Positions 1-10,626 are shown, numbered from the stretch's first letter. The stretch is 64,000 nucleotides of DNA from Bombyx mori (GCF_030269925.1 NC_085128.1:2110501-2174500); one strand, 5' to 3'. Made by a program: numbers and translations. The notes: generated from the sequence alone by a model not told the origin.

Positions 1-896
1 CGATTAATTAGTGAAGGAATTGTATTTATTTTTTTAAGTTATAATAATAAATTAGGGCATTATGAAGAAGAAAAAAACAATACTATGAACTAAATTACTA
101 TTGTTGAAACGCTATCTCGAGAAACTGTACTCATTACGCAGACCAATCGGATACGAGCAATGTCACGCGATAAGCGCCTACACGTTGATTGGTCAGAATG
201 ACGGATCTAAAAAGTGTCGTGACAACTTTTCGTAAGAATTTTTTCCGTCTAGCCCCCTTTCACAACGCGCGATAAGGAACTTCGTTCCAAAAAAACTCGT
301 ACATTTATTTTATGTACTTACCACTACTTTGTATTTAATGGACGCCTTTGTTGAAACTGCTCTGAAACTACTCACAACACTCTTCATTGCACCAAGTCAA
401 TCGAATAAAGGAGGATCGAACGAACAGCCAAAGATAAAACTTGTACATTAGATTTAGAAGATAGATAGCCCGCTGTTAGTCAAACCCCAAAATCACGCTA
501 GAAGATAATGACGCTTCGGCTGCACTCGTCCCTAACGACCTTTATATTTTATTATTTAGGACGGGGCCCTTGCCTTGTTTAATTAATTGACGAAAAACGA
601 GTTTTTAATTTTAAATTTTATTCGGTTTCATTACGATTCGCCTCCGTCAGTACGAAAGAAATGTTTTTTAATGTTATCTCTCGGTGCTGAAAAGGAAAAT
701 ACTTTGGATTTATTTATCAACAGCTGTCGTGAAGTTGCAACAAACATTTATTTAAAACAAATTCTTTAAATAGCATCGCCGGTGAGTTTATTTCAATCAC
801 AGAATGCAGATACAGGTTGCTGAATAGACTCTAAAGGTATGTAACTAAGTCAATATTCATGTTTTGATCTTTATAAGCCATTGTATTTACACATCT
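1..896. other. AT-rich DNA, nothing recognised
   Basis: No repeat family, domain or RNA gene is recognisable here. The only reading frame of note is 60 codons (587-769, +). It is low in complexity and has no domain, so I treat it as chance. Confidence 0.5.
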
Positions 897-1612
897 TTTT
901 TTATTGCTTAGATGGATGGACGAGCTCACAGCCCACCTGGTGTTAAGTGGTTACTGGAGCCCATAGATATCTGCAACGTAAATGCACCACCCACCTTTTT
1001 TTTTATTGCTTAGATGAGTGGACGAGCTCACAGCCCACCTGGTGCTAAGTGGTTACTGGAGCCCATAGACATCTACAACGTAAATGCGCCACCCACCTTG
1101 AGATATAAGTTCTAAGGTCTCATGTTTTAGTTACAACGGCTACCCCACTCTTCAAACCGAAACGCATTACTGCTTCACGGCAGAAATAGGCAGGGCGGTG
1201 GTACCCACCCGCGCGGACTCACAAGAGGTCCTACCACCAGTAATTACGCAAATTATAATTTTGCGGGTTTGATTTTTATTACACGATGTTATTCCTTTAC
1301 CGTGGAAGTCAATCGTGAACATTTGTTGAGTACGTATTTCATTAGAAAAATTGGTACACGCCTGAGATTCGAACACCGGTGCATCGCTCAGCACGAATGC
1401 ATCAGACGTCTTATCCGTTAGGCCACGACGACTTCAAAACCTCGAGATATAAGTTCTAAGGTCTCACTCAGTATAGTTACAACGGCTACCCCACCCTTCC
1501 AACCGAAACGCATTACTGCTTCACGGCGGAAATAGGCGGGGTGGTGGTACCTACCCGTGCTGACTCCCAAGAGGTCCTACCACCAGTGATTACGCAAATT
1601 ATAATTTACTAC
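897..1612 (-). repeat. Bm1 SINE, outer copy split by a second Bm1
   Basis: The + strand reads as the reverse complement of Bm1: the T-rich tail end (tttttattgcttagatgg) is on the left and the tRNA-like head is missing on the right. The copy occupies 897-996 and resumes at 1443 with gagatataagttctaaggtc. These are exactly the bases that follow ccacccacct in uninterrupted copies, so a later Bm1 (997-1438) was inserted into it. ACCT at 993-996 and 1439-1442 fits a short target-site duplication. Confidence 0.9.
997..1438 (-). mobile_element. Bm1 SINE, near full length, nested
   Basis: This is a tRNA-derived SINE of about 440 bp on the minus strand. The poly(A) end and AATAAA-like tail are on the left. 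The central conserved body follows, and the tRNA-related head is at the right, where the minus strand reads gtcgtggcctaacgg (A-box region) and ggtgttcgaatctc (B-box region). It encodes no protein and must be mobilised by a LINE reverse transcriptase. It lies inside another Bm1, so it is younger than that copy. Confidence 0.92.
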
Positions 1613-2032
1613 ATCTACTTTTGTAACAAAAAAAGTCAGCGCATATCATTATTCTGACACTCTTTATATAGCCCGTCGGATTCAAGGGTCATTGTATTAA
1701 ATATTCTAACCTAACAGAACTGATCGGAGGTTTTGCTCAAATATTTCCTATAAGGAAGTCTAAGGATATATATTTAAAGGCAGTCCCGCGCCGGGAATCC
1801 GGACAATCCAGTGAATCCCGGTGGGATCTCAAGGACGCAAGTTATCCCGGTATTTGAGGTAGAGAATATTCACCTATTTCCCACCGAAACTTAGATCCGA
1901 TACAAACAAAATTATTTTCTTTATGAAAAATTTGGCTCTTATGTTTATTTACAGAGGTTACGATATAAATTTAAAGTCAGTGTAATTTTGTTAAACGAAT
2001 TAATTTATGTTTCTATAAAATTTACATCTATA
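1613..2032. other. Unassigned DNA
   Basis: No family recognised. A short GC-rich patch near 1785-1850 contains repeated ccggga/atcccgg words that can pair locally. Too little is visible to name it. Confidence 0.4.
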
Positions 2033-2420
2033 TCTAATATATAAAATTCTCGTGTCACAATGTTCGTTCCCATACTCCTCCGAAACCGCTTGACCGATTC
2101 TCATTAAATTTTTTATGCATATTCAGTAAACCTGATAATCGGCTACTATCTATTTTTCATACCCCTAAGTGATTAGGGTTGTCCACCCCCAACATATATT
2201 TTTTTTATTTGGACATTTTTTTGTTATTATGAGGTATTATGTGGTTGAATGAGGTTTTGTTATTTTTATTATATATTCCCTCATCGTTCACAGCACTACA
2301 TACCTCTTTCACTCATTTACCACATCCTTACACACTTACAATAAGTTAGTTTTTTTTTCTACACTAGAAATTCCCTAGAAATCTTATATATGGCAAAACA
2401 ATGTTTTCCGGGTCAGCTAG
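2033..2420 (+). mobile_element. Helitron-like non-autonomous element, family A
   Basis: It begins TCTAATATATAAAATTC after a host A. It contains the lepidopteran words gttcgttcccatactcctcc and cgcttgaccgattctcat, and ends gggtcagCTAG followed by T. TC at the 5' end, CTAG at the 3' end, insertion between A and T, and no terminal inverted repeat or TSD are the marks of Helitrons. There is no Rep/helicase coding capacity, so movement would need helicase supplied in trans. Confidence 0.7.
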
Positions 2421-2707
2421 TATTATATAAAAATGAATTGCTGTTCGTTAGTCTCGCTAAAACTCGAGAACGGCTGGACCGATTTGGCTAATTTTGGTCT
2501 TGAATTATTTCTGAAAGTCCAGAGATGGTTTAAAGGGTAGATAAATATGAAAATTTTCGGAATTATATAAAAATAACAAATTTGTTTTCCCTTTGATGTG
2601 TCCCCTGTCGGACGGATTCCTTTTGTTTGTTTTAAGTTTATTTTATATAAAAGTTTAGGTATTTTGTTTATCTATTGAGGCACTACGAAGTCTGCCGGGT
2701 CAACTAG
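2421..2707 (+). mobile_element. Helitron-like non-autonomous element, family B
   Basis: It starts directly after the CTAG of the preceding element with tattatataaaaatgaattg and ends gtctgccgggtcaaCTAG, followed by T. Two further copies of the same sequence lie at 42427-42677 and 63703-63995. The 3' end carries a possible small hairpin (GGCA...TGCC) about 10 nt before CTAG, as expected for a Helitron terminator. The element is non-coding. The usual 5' TC is not visible at this junction. Confidence 0.7.
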
Positions 2708-3164
2708 TAATATATAAAATTCATTTTAGTTTAAATTTCAATTTAGTTTACTGATTCATTTTAGTACACTAGATTGGCCAGTCGTTGTAAAATTACTAAC
2801 AACGCAACATGAATTTTGCCACTCAACTCAAGACATAAGGTCGTAGTCTCAATTGTGTTTCATAGCCCCTATTTCACTTTTGAGACGAAAACGCATGACT
2901 TCTACGCGGTGGAGAGAACGAAGACCCAATTTTTCGAAAACCCGAACCTAATTTTTATTTATTAAAACCTACATACATATGAGGCCGTCAGCACAAAAGT
3001 GGCTTAAACTTACCATAGTTATTATGGAGCAATGAGGTTTAAGTTTTCATGAATTTGAGTAGGCAAAAAAACAATACGCGCAAAACTAATGTTTACAAAG
3101 CCATCTGTTATTTATGGGTGAAACTATGGATAGGCCGGTTTTGCATAAAAATTGATTATATTTT
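2708..3164. other. Unassigned AT-rich DNA
   Basis: Nothing identified with confidence. The word atgaggccgtcagc near 2979-2992 recurs at 11116-11129 with similar following sequence, hinting at the end of an unclassified dispersed repeat. Confidence 0.35.
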
Positions 3165-3592
3165 AAATAGCTTTTGACCGCGACTTCGTCCGCGTGGAAT
3201 AGTTCACAAACAATGCTTTATTTTAGAACAAATTTGGTTAGCATAAAAAACGTTATAGTGAGCCAACCTTAACATATAGACATATACTGTCGCGGACTTT
3301 TTTTTAGATCTTTTAAAAGGGAACAATTCTGTCATACATTATTTTAGCGAAACTTTATACCGCACGCAGCGGAAGCTCTCAAAATGGAAAAAAAAAACCC
3401 GATTTTGAAACATTCTTTATTGGTGCTCCGCCTGCATTGGTCTTAGCGTGATGTTATATAGTCTATAGCCTTCCTCAATAAATGGGCTATCTAACACTGA
3501 AAGATTTTTTTTAAATCGGACCAGTTGTTCCTGAGATTAGCGCGTTCAAACAAACAAACTCTTCAGCTTTATAATATTAAGTATAGATAAAT
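3165..3592 (+). repeat. Dispersed lepidopteran repeat, unclassified
   Basis: The segment runs from cgcgacttcgtccgcgtgg to the tail caaacaaacaaactcttcag / ctttataatattaagtatag. I recognise this as an interspersed repeat common in moth and butterfly DNA, but cannot place it firmly as a LINE 3' end or a SINE. The AT-rich, microsatellite-like 3' tail suits an RTE-type tail. It is old and carries several substitutions and A-tract expansions. Confidence 0.5.
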
Positions 3593-4052
3593 TGCATTAT
3601 AGATAATTATAAGCATGATTATGAAAAATTGTGGGTTAGGCCACTTGTGTGCTGAGAACCTCATATATTCCCGTGCAATCCGGCGTTGCAGAAGTGGACA
3701 TTCATATTTCGTAGGCAGCCGTCTCGGAACGCAGACATTCCCGTTATATTGGCCGGACAGCCTCATATCTCGCAGCCGATTTTGATGCGCACTGCACTCC
3801 CCAGACGAACGTTCAGGTTTGTACTCAGCAGAACCTTTCTTCATTCAATCCAGGCAAGAATATTATCGGCAAATAAATCGTTGATCAGTCGTATCATTTC
3901 AAAAATATGACGTACGAGCATCCTGCTCTAGCTTCGTTCGGATATTTAACAAAAAATTTATTAATTTCTGCAACTGTCAACAATAAAGAGTCGCGTCATG
4001 GACGCACTCATGGACACCTACAATTTGAGTTATCTGCGCGCTCCAGTAAATA
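3593..4052. other. Unassigned DNA with overlapping short ORFs
   Basis: Moderate-complexity DNA with open frames of 74-91 codons on both strands (for example 3569-3844 minus and 3686-3910 plus). No domain or motif is recognised. Overlapping opposite-strand frames without homology suggest chance or an unrecognised repeat. Confidence 0.35.
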
Positions 4053-4467
4053 CTTTTTTTATTGCATAGACGGGGAAACGACCTCACAGCCCACCCAGGG
4101 TTAAGTGGTTACCGGAGCCCATAAAGATCTACAACATAAATGCCGCCACCCACCATGAGATATGAGTTCTAAAGTTATAGTCTAGGTATAATTACAACGA
4201 CTGCCCCACCCTTCAAACCGAAACGCATTACTGCTTCACGGCAGAAATAGGCAGGGTGGTGGTACCTACCCGCGCGGACTCTTAAGAGGGCCTACCACCA
4301 GTAATTACGCAAATTATAATTTTGCAGGTTTGATTTTTACTACACGATGTTATTCCTTCACCGTGGAAGTCAATCGTGAAAATTTGTTGAATACGTATTG
4401 CATTAGTAAAATTGGTACCCGCCTAGGATTCGAATACCGTCTTATCTTTTAGGCCACGACGACTTCA
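4053..4467 (-). mobile_element. Bm1 SINE, near full length
   Basis: Reverse-complement Bm1: T-rich tail at about 4053, then the conserved body (cttcaaaccgaaacgcatta, ggtcctaccaccag-type segment), tRNA-like head and ccacgacgactt at 4467. Part of the tRNA-like head is deleted (the segment between gattcgaatacc and gtcttatc is short). No clear TSD is seen, which suggests an older copy. Confidence 0.88.
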
Positions 4468-4696
4468 CATCAGGTAACCCATGACTTCGTCTAACGGTGT
4501 AGCCCAAACACTACCTAATTAAAACCCCATCAGCTAAACCTAATACGGCCCTGCTCATATCCACCCGCCCAGGTAGGCAGACAAGTAATATCTCTTTACG
4601 ACTGAAGACACAATTACGTATCAGAACAGATCAGAATTGTATATTGTATACGTAGAACTGTTCCCTTCGGTTAAATGTAGGCCTATTGTTTGCCAT
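4468..4696. other. Unassigned DNA upstream of R1-clade LINE
   Basis: Nothing recognised before the target-site duplication that starts at 4697. Confidence 0.4.
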
Positions 4697-4708
4697 GTTC
4701 CTAATGCT

Positions 4709-5354
4709 CCCCACTAAGCGTGGTCTCGCCTTGTCGTGGCGGTGGGGCTTAAGCGTGCACCCCGACACCGTGGAGCAGCGTTGTCTGCACAGGGGTGCCG
4801 CGAACTAAGTAGACTGCATACCGTGTTCCCTTTTTCCCACCTTTGCTGGACAAAGGGTGCGTGAAGGGGGCGAGGGCTCCCTTCTGGAGCCCTCTTGGAT
4901 GCTAGGCCATGTCCCCGGCAGCTCTCTGGTTGCTAAAGGGGAAGGCCTTCCAGAGGGGGGTACCGGTACGCCGGCGTGGCCACATCATGGTCAGACGTGT
5001 GGGTCTGTCAGTAATGGCAGACCCCAAGAGGATGAGAAGTGAACCGGAGGGCACTCCCTTCCGGTCGCTGGTTGCCATGTCCCCGGTTGCCTCTTGGCAG
5101 CTACAGGGGAAGGCCCTCCAGAGGGGGGTACCGGTTTACCGGCGTGGCTTCGTAGAAGCATACCGTAATCCCTACCGAGTAGGGGACGGGGGCCGCTGAT
5201 TAGCAGGGGCCGCGAGGATGCGAACCTCTATAAAAAATGCCCTAATCCTAAGCTTGTGACGTGCCCGGTGATGGGATGAGTGGCTGGAGGGAGTCCAGTC
5301 GTGAGGGCCGTCCCAGGGGACCGACCCCTGGTTAAACATCAAAGGAAAAAACAA
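4709..5354 (+). other. 5' UTR of R1-clade LINE copy 1
   Basis: GC-rich leader. CCCCAC at the very start can pair with GTGGGG about 35 nt later, giving a 5'-terminal hairpin. A module of about 75 bp (gccatgtcccc...ggggaaggcc...gaggggggtaccggt...ggcgtggc) occurs twice, starting at 4906 and 5074 (period 168 bp). The same arrangement is present in copy 2. The open frame continues upstream of 5355 in copy 1, but in copy 2 a stop closes it, so the leader is judged non-coding. Confidence 0.75.
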
Positions 5355-7739
5355 ATGATGGCAAAGTTTTTAAAAAATTTACCCCAGGAGGGTACCACCT
5401 TAGGTGGAGAATCCCTCCGTGCTTCCACCTCGGTGGGAGCACGCTGCCCCGCGTATTCTGGGGGGGGCAAAGCTTGCCATGACGAAGGGGGCTGTGTGAC
5501 GGGCAGCGGAAAACCCGTCGAACAGAGACACGCCAGCGCTGACTTGACGCACTCTGGGCACGTCAGTGACAGCGAGGCGGCTGGCTCGAAAGAGACAACC
5601 GCCAAAAAGATAAGGCGGAAAAGGAAGACCCAGCGAGTTTCCTCACGCGAGGGGGGAGGGGATCCAACGTCATCCTCTGGCGCAGATGCCCCGCCGGAGA
5701 AGGTTCTGGTAGTCTCCGATGCGGCCTCTGCTGCGGAGGAGATGCCGCCCCCAAAAGGAAGACCCGCCCGGAGGAGGGGCGCGCCGTCACCGGCGCAGTC
5801 ATCGGCGTCGATGTCTGTCGCCTCACTGGACGGGCGAACGACAGAGGAGGAAGAAGGCGGCCTTCAAGACCCTGCCTTGGTCATAGACAGGGCCATGAGG
5901 ACCGTCAAGTCATATGCGGCCAACGGCACTAAGACCAAAGCCGCTGGCCGTAAGCTGCGAGAGGTAGTCTCGCAGGTCTCGAAGGTTCTGCCTTCGGTTG
6001 CTTCCGCCAATGACCAGGTGGTACAGCTGATGGCGGAGAATTCGAGGCTTCGAGCACTACTTCAAGCCCAACAGCAGCCTGATGATGAGGCTTCTGCTTC
6101 GAGTAAGGCAGCGGCGTCAACGCCGTCGCCCGCGTTGCCCCGGGCCACTGGGTTGCGAACTCCACCGGCCCATGTACCGGCAGCGACGTCATGTATCGCC
6201 GGGGCGCCTCAGAAGCGCCGTTCCCCGGCGCTGACTGGCGATGGGTGGCCTGTGCTGCCGCCACCGCGCGCGGCTGAGCAGCGGCCACGTCTCCCGTCGC
6301 CGCGCACTAGGGAGATGACCGCTACCAAGCGGCAGCAAGCACTCGTAGGGCCACGGGAGCTGGCTGGAAAATTCAGCCTGGACGAGGTCATCAGTCGCAC
6401 CGTCCAGGTTGTATTAGAAAGGCTGGACGGCAGGCTGGCGGCCCTCGAGGCGCAGCTCATTGCTCCGGCTGATGCTCGGCGACCGGCATATGCCGCGGTG
6501 TCGGGTACTCCAGCCGCTCGCCCCGCCCCCGTACGGGCTCCAGCCACTAGGTTGGGCCCGGGACGGGATAGAACCAAGCGGGGGGGGGGCACCAACGCGA
6601 AGTGCCCATCGCAAGCACCCCAGCCTCGTCCGCTGCCTCCGCCCCCGTCTAACATGGACGAAGGGTGGAACGTGGTGGCCCGGCGGGGTGCCAAGAAGGC
6701 TCCACCAGCAGCTGCACAAGTTGGTAGAGCGCCAGCGGCTACAGCGGCTCAGGTTGCTCCCCATCAGGGTCGGGCGCCTGTAGCCGCTAAAAACAAAAAC
6801 AAAAAAAAAACGACGAAGAAGCAACCGCGCGCGCCGCGGTCGGCGGCAGTGGTCCTAACGCTGCTGCCGGCTGCCAAAGCCAAGGGCATGACATACGGAG
6901 ATGTCATTGCTCGGGCGCGCGCGGCAGTTGACCTGGATGAGATCGGGGCGGGGGAGGGCCTCCGCTGTAGGCAGACAGCCAATGGGGCCAAACTGCTAGA
7001 ATGTCCCGTTGCCGATAGTCCCGGCATCGCGGAGCGTCTGGCGGCAAGGCTCCGTATGGTCCTGCCTGAAGAGGAGGTGCGGGTGCATAGGCCGGTCAAG
7101 ATGGCCGAATTGAAAGTGACCGGCCTGGACGACTGCACCACCAGGGAGGAGGTGGCGGCGGCCGTCGCTGTCCAGGGCAACTGTGCCCTGCAGAACATAA
7201 CAGTAGGCGAGCTGCGCTCCGGTTATACCGGGGCTGGTTCCGTGTGGGTACGTTGCCCGGTGGAGGCGGCCGTTGCCCTGGCTGCTCCTCCGCCCGGGAG
7301 ACCGTCGGGGGATCCGGGCAGGTTGCGCGTGGGCTGGATAGCAGCCCACGTGCGCCTGCTAGAACCGCGTGCCTGGCGGTGCCTAAGGTGCTTCAGCACT
7401 GGGCACTGCCTCGCCAGGTGCGTGAGTGCGGTTGACCGCAGCGGACTGTGCTTCCGCTGTGGTCAGCCTGGACACAAGGCGGCCGTGTGCTTGGCTGCGC
7501 CGCATTGTTCGTTATGTGCGGCGGCCGGACGCAAGGCTGACCACCGGACCGGGGGCAAGGCATGCCCCCCGGCCGGCAAAAATGCAATTAGAAATTGGCG
7601 CCGCCAAGCTAAGCGTCGCCAAAAGAAGCGGTCGGCCGGGGGAGCACCGGCTGGCACTTTGGCCCCCGCTGAGGCGTTCGAGCCCGATAGCGGGGACAAT
7701 AGAGTAGGGGAGGGGGCGATGGATGTGGTCCAGGTTTAA
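5355..7739 (+). CDS. ORF1 (gag-like nucleic-acid-binding protein) of R1-clade LINE copy 1
   Basis: The protein has 794 residues. In this family ORF1 protein packages the LINE RNA into a ribonucleoprotein and carries it to the nucleus. The N-terminal third is rich in Ser, Ala and basic residues. A short leucine-containing helical stretch lies near residues 215-240, followed by a Pro/Ala-rich linker. A Lys-rich run sits near 478-495. A conserved core (VTGLDDCTTREEV region) comes before three CCHC-type zinc knuckles at about 676-735 (CLRCFSTGHCLARC, CFRCGQPGHKAAVC, CSLC...H...C), and a basic tail follows. The start is placed at the MetMet pair at 5355 because copy 2 begins there with an in-frame stop just upstream. 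The stop codon overlaps the ORF2 start as TAATG. The frame is intact. Confidence 0.92.
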   Translation: MMAKFLKNLPQEGTTLGGESLRASTSVGARCPAYSGGGKACHDEGGCVTGSGKPVEQRHASADLTHSGHVSDSEAAGSKETTAKKIRRKRKTQRVSSREGGGDPTSSSGADAPPEKVLVVSDAASAAEEMPPPKGRPARRRGAPSPAQSSASMSVASLDGRTTEEEEGGLQDPALVIDRAMRTVKSYAANGTKTKAAGRKLREVVSQVSKVLPSVASANDQVVQLMAENSRLRALLQAQQQPDDEASASSKAAASTPSPALPRATGLRTPPAHVPAATSCIAGAPQKRRSPALTGDGWPVLPPPRAAEQRPRLPSPRTREMTATKRQQALVGPRELAGKFSLDEVISRTVQVVLERLDGRLAALEAQLIAPADARRPAYAAVSGTPAARPAPVRAPATRLGPGRDRTKRGGGTNAKCPSQAPQPRPLPPPPSNMDEGWNVVARRGAKKAPPAAAQVGRAPAATAAQVAPHQGRAPVAAKNKNKKKTTKKQPRAPRSAAVVLTLLPAAKAKGMTYGDVIARARAAVDLDEIGAGEGLRCRQTANGAKLLECPVADSPGIAERLAARLRMVLPEEEVRVHRPVKMAELKVTGLDDCTTREEVAAAVAVQGNCALQNITVGELRSGYTGAGSVWVRCPVEAAVALAAPPPGRPSGDPGRLRVGWIAAHVRLLEPRAWRCLRCFSTGHCLARCVSAVDRSGLCFRCGQPGHKAAVCLAAPHCSLCAAAGRKADHRTGGKACPPAGKNAIRNWRRQAKRRQKKRSAGGAPAGTLAPAEAFEPDSGDNRVGEGAMDVVQV

Positions 7740-10260
7740 TGGATCACACCTATCGCTTCCTCCAAGGAAATTTGAACCACTCCGCCGGAGCTCAGGACAT
7801 GCTGCTCCAGACTATGGCGGAGTGGTCAATTGACGTGGCTGTGGTCGCCGAGCCGTACTTCGTTCCCCCAGCGGACGACTGCTGGTTTGGGGACGTTGAT
7901 GGCTTGGCGGCCATACATATAAGAAGATCCGCGATGATTCCTCCCCTGGCGATGGTGACCAGGGGCCCCGGGATCGTCGCGGTACAATTAGAAAATACCG
8001 TCGTGATCGGGGTGTACTTCTCTCCAAATCGGCCTACCGTCGAGTTCGAGCGGTTTCTGGACGGGCTAGAGGTGATCGCTCGTCACCTCTCTCCCCGTTC
8101 GGTAAAACTGGCGGGGGACTTCAATGCGAAGTCTGTCGCTTGGGGTTCCCCATCCACGGACGCTCGTGGTAGGCTGTTGGAGGAGTGGGCGGTCGCGGCC
8201 GATCTCTGTATCGTTAACAGGGGCTCGGTCGCGACATGCGTGCGGTGGACGGGAGAGTCTATCGTGGACTTGACGTTCGCGAGCTCGTCCATCGCACAGC
8301 GCATCCTCGGCTGGGGCGTGGTGGTGGGGGCGGAATCGTTGTCGGATCACCGATATATCCGGTTCGATCTTTCCGCTCCCGCGCCGACGCTGGCCGCAGG
8401 CGCTCGCGGGGTTAACCCCCCGCGGAGTGCGTTCCGATCATTCCCTAGGTGGGCATTGAAGCTCCTGAAGAAGGAGCTCCTGGTGGAGGCCTCTATGGTG
8501 GCGGCGTGGACGCCCATGCGCCCACACCCTTTCGATGTGGAGGCTGAGGCCGAATGGTTCCGCGGCGCGATGCACCGCATATGCGATGCCTCGATGCCCC
8601 GGGTCGGCCCTCGGCATTGCGGACGGCGGCAGTCGCCCTGGTGGTCGCCTGAAATTGCGAGATTGCGTGCAGTCTCCATTCGGGCGAGCCGCCAGTGTGC
8701 TAGACACCGCCGTCGCCGTCACCTGCGGCGCGACGACCCCGTCGCGTTCGCAGAGGAGGAGACCCGGCTGCACGGCGAATATCGCGCTGCGAAGGACGCC
8801 CTGCGGCTGGCCATCAGGCGGGCCAAGGAGCAGAACATGGAGAGACTCTTGGAGGCGCTCGAAGCGGATCCATGGGGGAGCCCGTACAGACTGGTGCGCG
8901 GTAAACTGCGCCCGTGGGCCCCCCCTTTGACTGAGCGACTTCAGCCTCAACAGCTGCGGGACATCGTTTCGGCGTTGTTCCCGCAGGAGCGGGAGGGTTT
9001 TGTTCCCCCCGCTATGGGTGAGCCGTCGGACGCCATCGACGGCGAAGCCCCTGCTGAGGTGCCCCATATTACTGGGGCAGAGCTCCGTGTGGCCGTTGTC
9101 AGGATGACTGCAAAGGACACGGCCCCCGGCCCGGACGGAGTCCATGGTCGGGTGCTGGCCTTGGCCCTCGATGCCCTAGGGGACCGGCAGACTTGTGCTG
9201 TTGAAAAAGGAGGGGCGCCCGGTAGATACAGCCGCCGGGTATCGTCCTATCGTACTGCTGGACGAGGCGGGAAAATTGCTGGAGCGTATTCTGGCTGCCC
9301 GCATCGTTCAGCACCTGGTCGGGGTTGGACCTGACCTGTCGGCGGAGCAGTTCGGGTTCCGGGAGGGCCGTTCGACCGTGGATGCAATTCTTCGCGTGCG
9401 GGCCCTCTCGGACGAGGCTGTCTCACGGGGTGGGGTGGCACTGGCGGTGTCTCTTGACATCGCCAACGCATTTAACACCCTGCCCTGGTCTGTGATAGGG
9501 GGGGCACTGGAGAGGCATGGGGTGCCCCTCTACCTCCGCCGGCTGGTTGGCTCCTATTTGGAGGCCAGGTCGGTCGAATGTACCGGGTACGGTGGGACCC
9601 TTCACCGTTTTCCGGTCGTGCGTGGTGTTCCGCAGGGGTCGGTTCTCGGAGGCGGAGTCGCTCGCTGCCGACTATCGGTGGCGCAGTGAGCTTCGTGCTC
9701 TGGGCGTGGCGCGTCCCTCCAAAAGTGAGCTGCGGGCGCGGAAGGCCCATTCTCGGCGGTCCGTGCTCGAATCGTGGTCGAGGCGGTTGGCCAACCCCAC
9801 GTGGGGTCTACGGACCGTCGAGGCGGTTTACCCGGTCTTTTATGACTGGGTGAATCGTGGCCGAGGACGCCTCACCTTCCGTCTGGTGCAGGTGCTGACT
9901 GGGCACGGATGCTTTGGAAAGTACCTGCACCGGATAGGAGCTGAGCCGACGACGAGGTGCCACCATTGTGGACACGACCTGGACACGGCGGAGCATACGC
10001 TCGCTGTCTGCCCCGCTTGGGAGGTGCAGCGCCGTGTCCTGGTCGCAAAGATAGGACCGGACTTGTCGCTGCCTGGCGTCGTGGCGTCGATGCTTGGCGG
10101 TGACGAGTCCTGGAAGGCTATGCTCGACTTCTGCGAGTGCACTATCTCGCAGAAGGAGGCGGCGGGGCGAGTGAGGCAAAGCTCTCCTCACTACGCAGAA
10201 ACCCGCCGCCGCCGAGCAGGGGGTCGGGACCGGGGTCTCGTCCGTAACCCGGCCCCCTAA
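7739..10260 (+). pseudogene. ORF2 (endonuclease/reverse transcriptase) of R1-clade LINE copy 1, disrupted
   Basis: The frame opens at the ATG of TAATG (7739). It encodes an intact AP-like endonuclease domain (FLQGNLNH, AVVAEPY, LAGDFNAKSVAWGS, SLSDHRYI) and the start of the reverse transcriptase. Compared with copy 2, 62 bp are missing around 9181-9185, which shifts the frame. A further 632 bp are missing at the 9650/9651 junction, which shifts it again and removes the whole YADD catalytic region. Remaining pieces lie in two other frames: about 9186-9650 (GFREGRST, SLDIANAF, GVPQGSVLG) and 9651-10260. The last piece includes the C-terminal zinc motif CHHCGHDLDTAEHTLAVC and retains the LSLPGVVASMLGGD segment that copy 2 lacks. 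It cannot encode an active polymerase. Confidence 0.93.
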
Positions 10261-10626
10261 GAGCTTCGGGCTCCACCCGCTTTGTGCGGGGAGGAGCTTA
10301 GGCGTGGGGCGGCGTGGTAGGTCGCGTTCCCCCGACCGCTCCGGGGGAAGGTGTAGCGCGGCGCTACCAATCGGGCTCTTGGCCCGTCGACCGAGGGAAC
10401 CGGCGGTCATGTTGCTGGCGGCCGCCGGTCCGGCGTCTGGGGGACGACGGGATGGATGTAATGTGCTCTGCGTAAACCCTGTCCCGCCGTCTCAATAACT
10501 CCGACTGGGTTCCCACCCGGTCCGGGGTAGGGCGCCGGCTGTGAGCGGCAGGAGTTTTTAGTGAGGTTCGACTCCCACATACCCCACCTGCCGTGCGGGT
10601 GGGGATCCGGCGATTTTCTCCTGTGG

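Noticed and set aside
1167..1394. 75-codon minus-strand frame in Bm1
   Set aside because: Lies wholly in a non-coding SINE; similar frames recur in other Bm1 copies by shared sequence.
5280..5354. N-terminal extension of LINE ORF1 upstream of 5355
   Set aside because: It begins at a non-ATG codon, and copy 2 has in-frame stops in the same place, so the start is set at the MetMet pair.
6209..6824. Long minus-strand open frames across the LINE ORF1 (up to 161 codons)
   Set aside because: They mirror the GC-rich ORF1 on the + strand, lack any domain, and are only loosely kept between copies. They are shadow frames.
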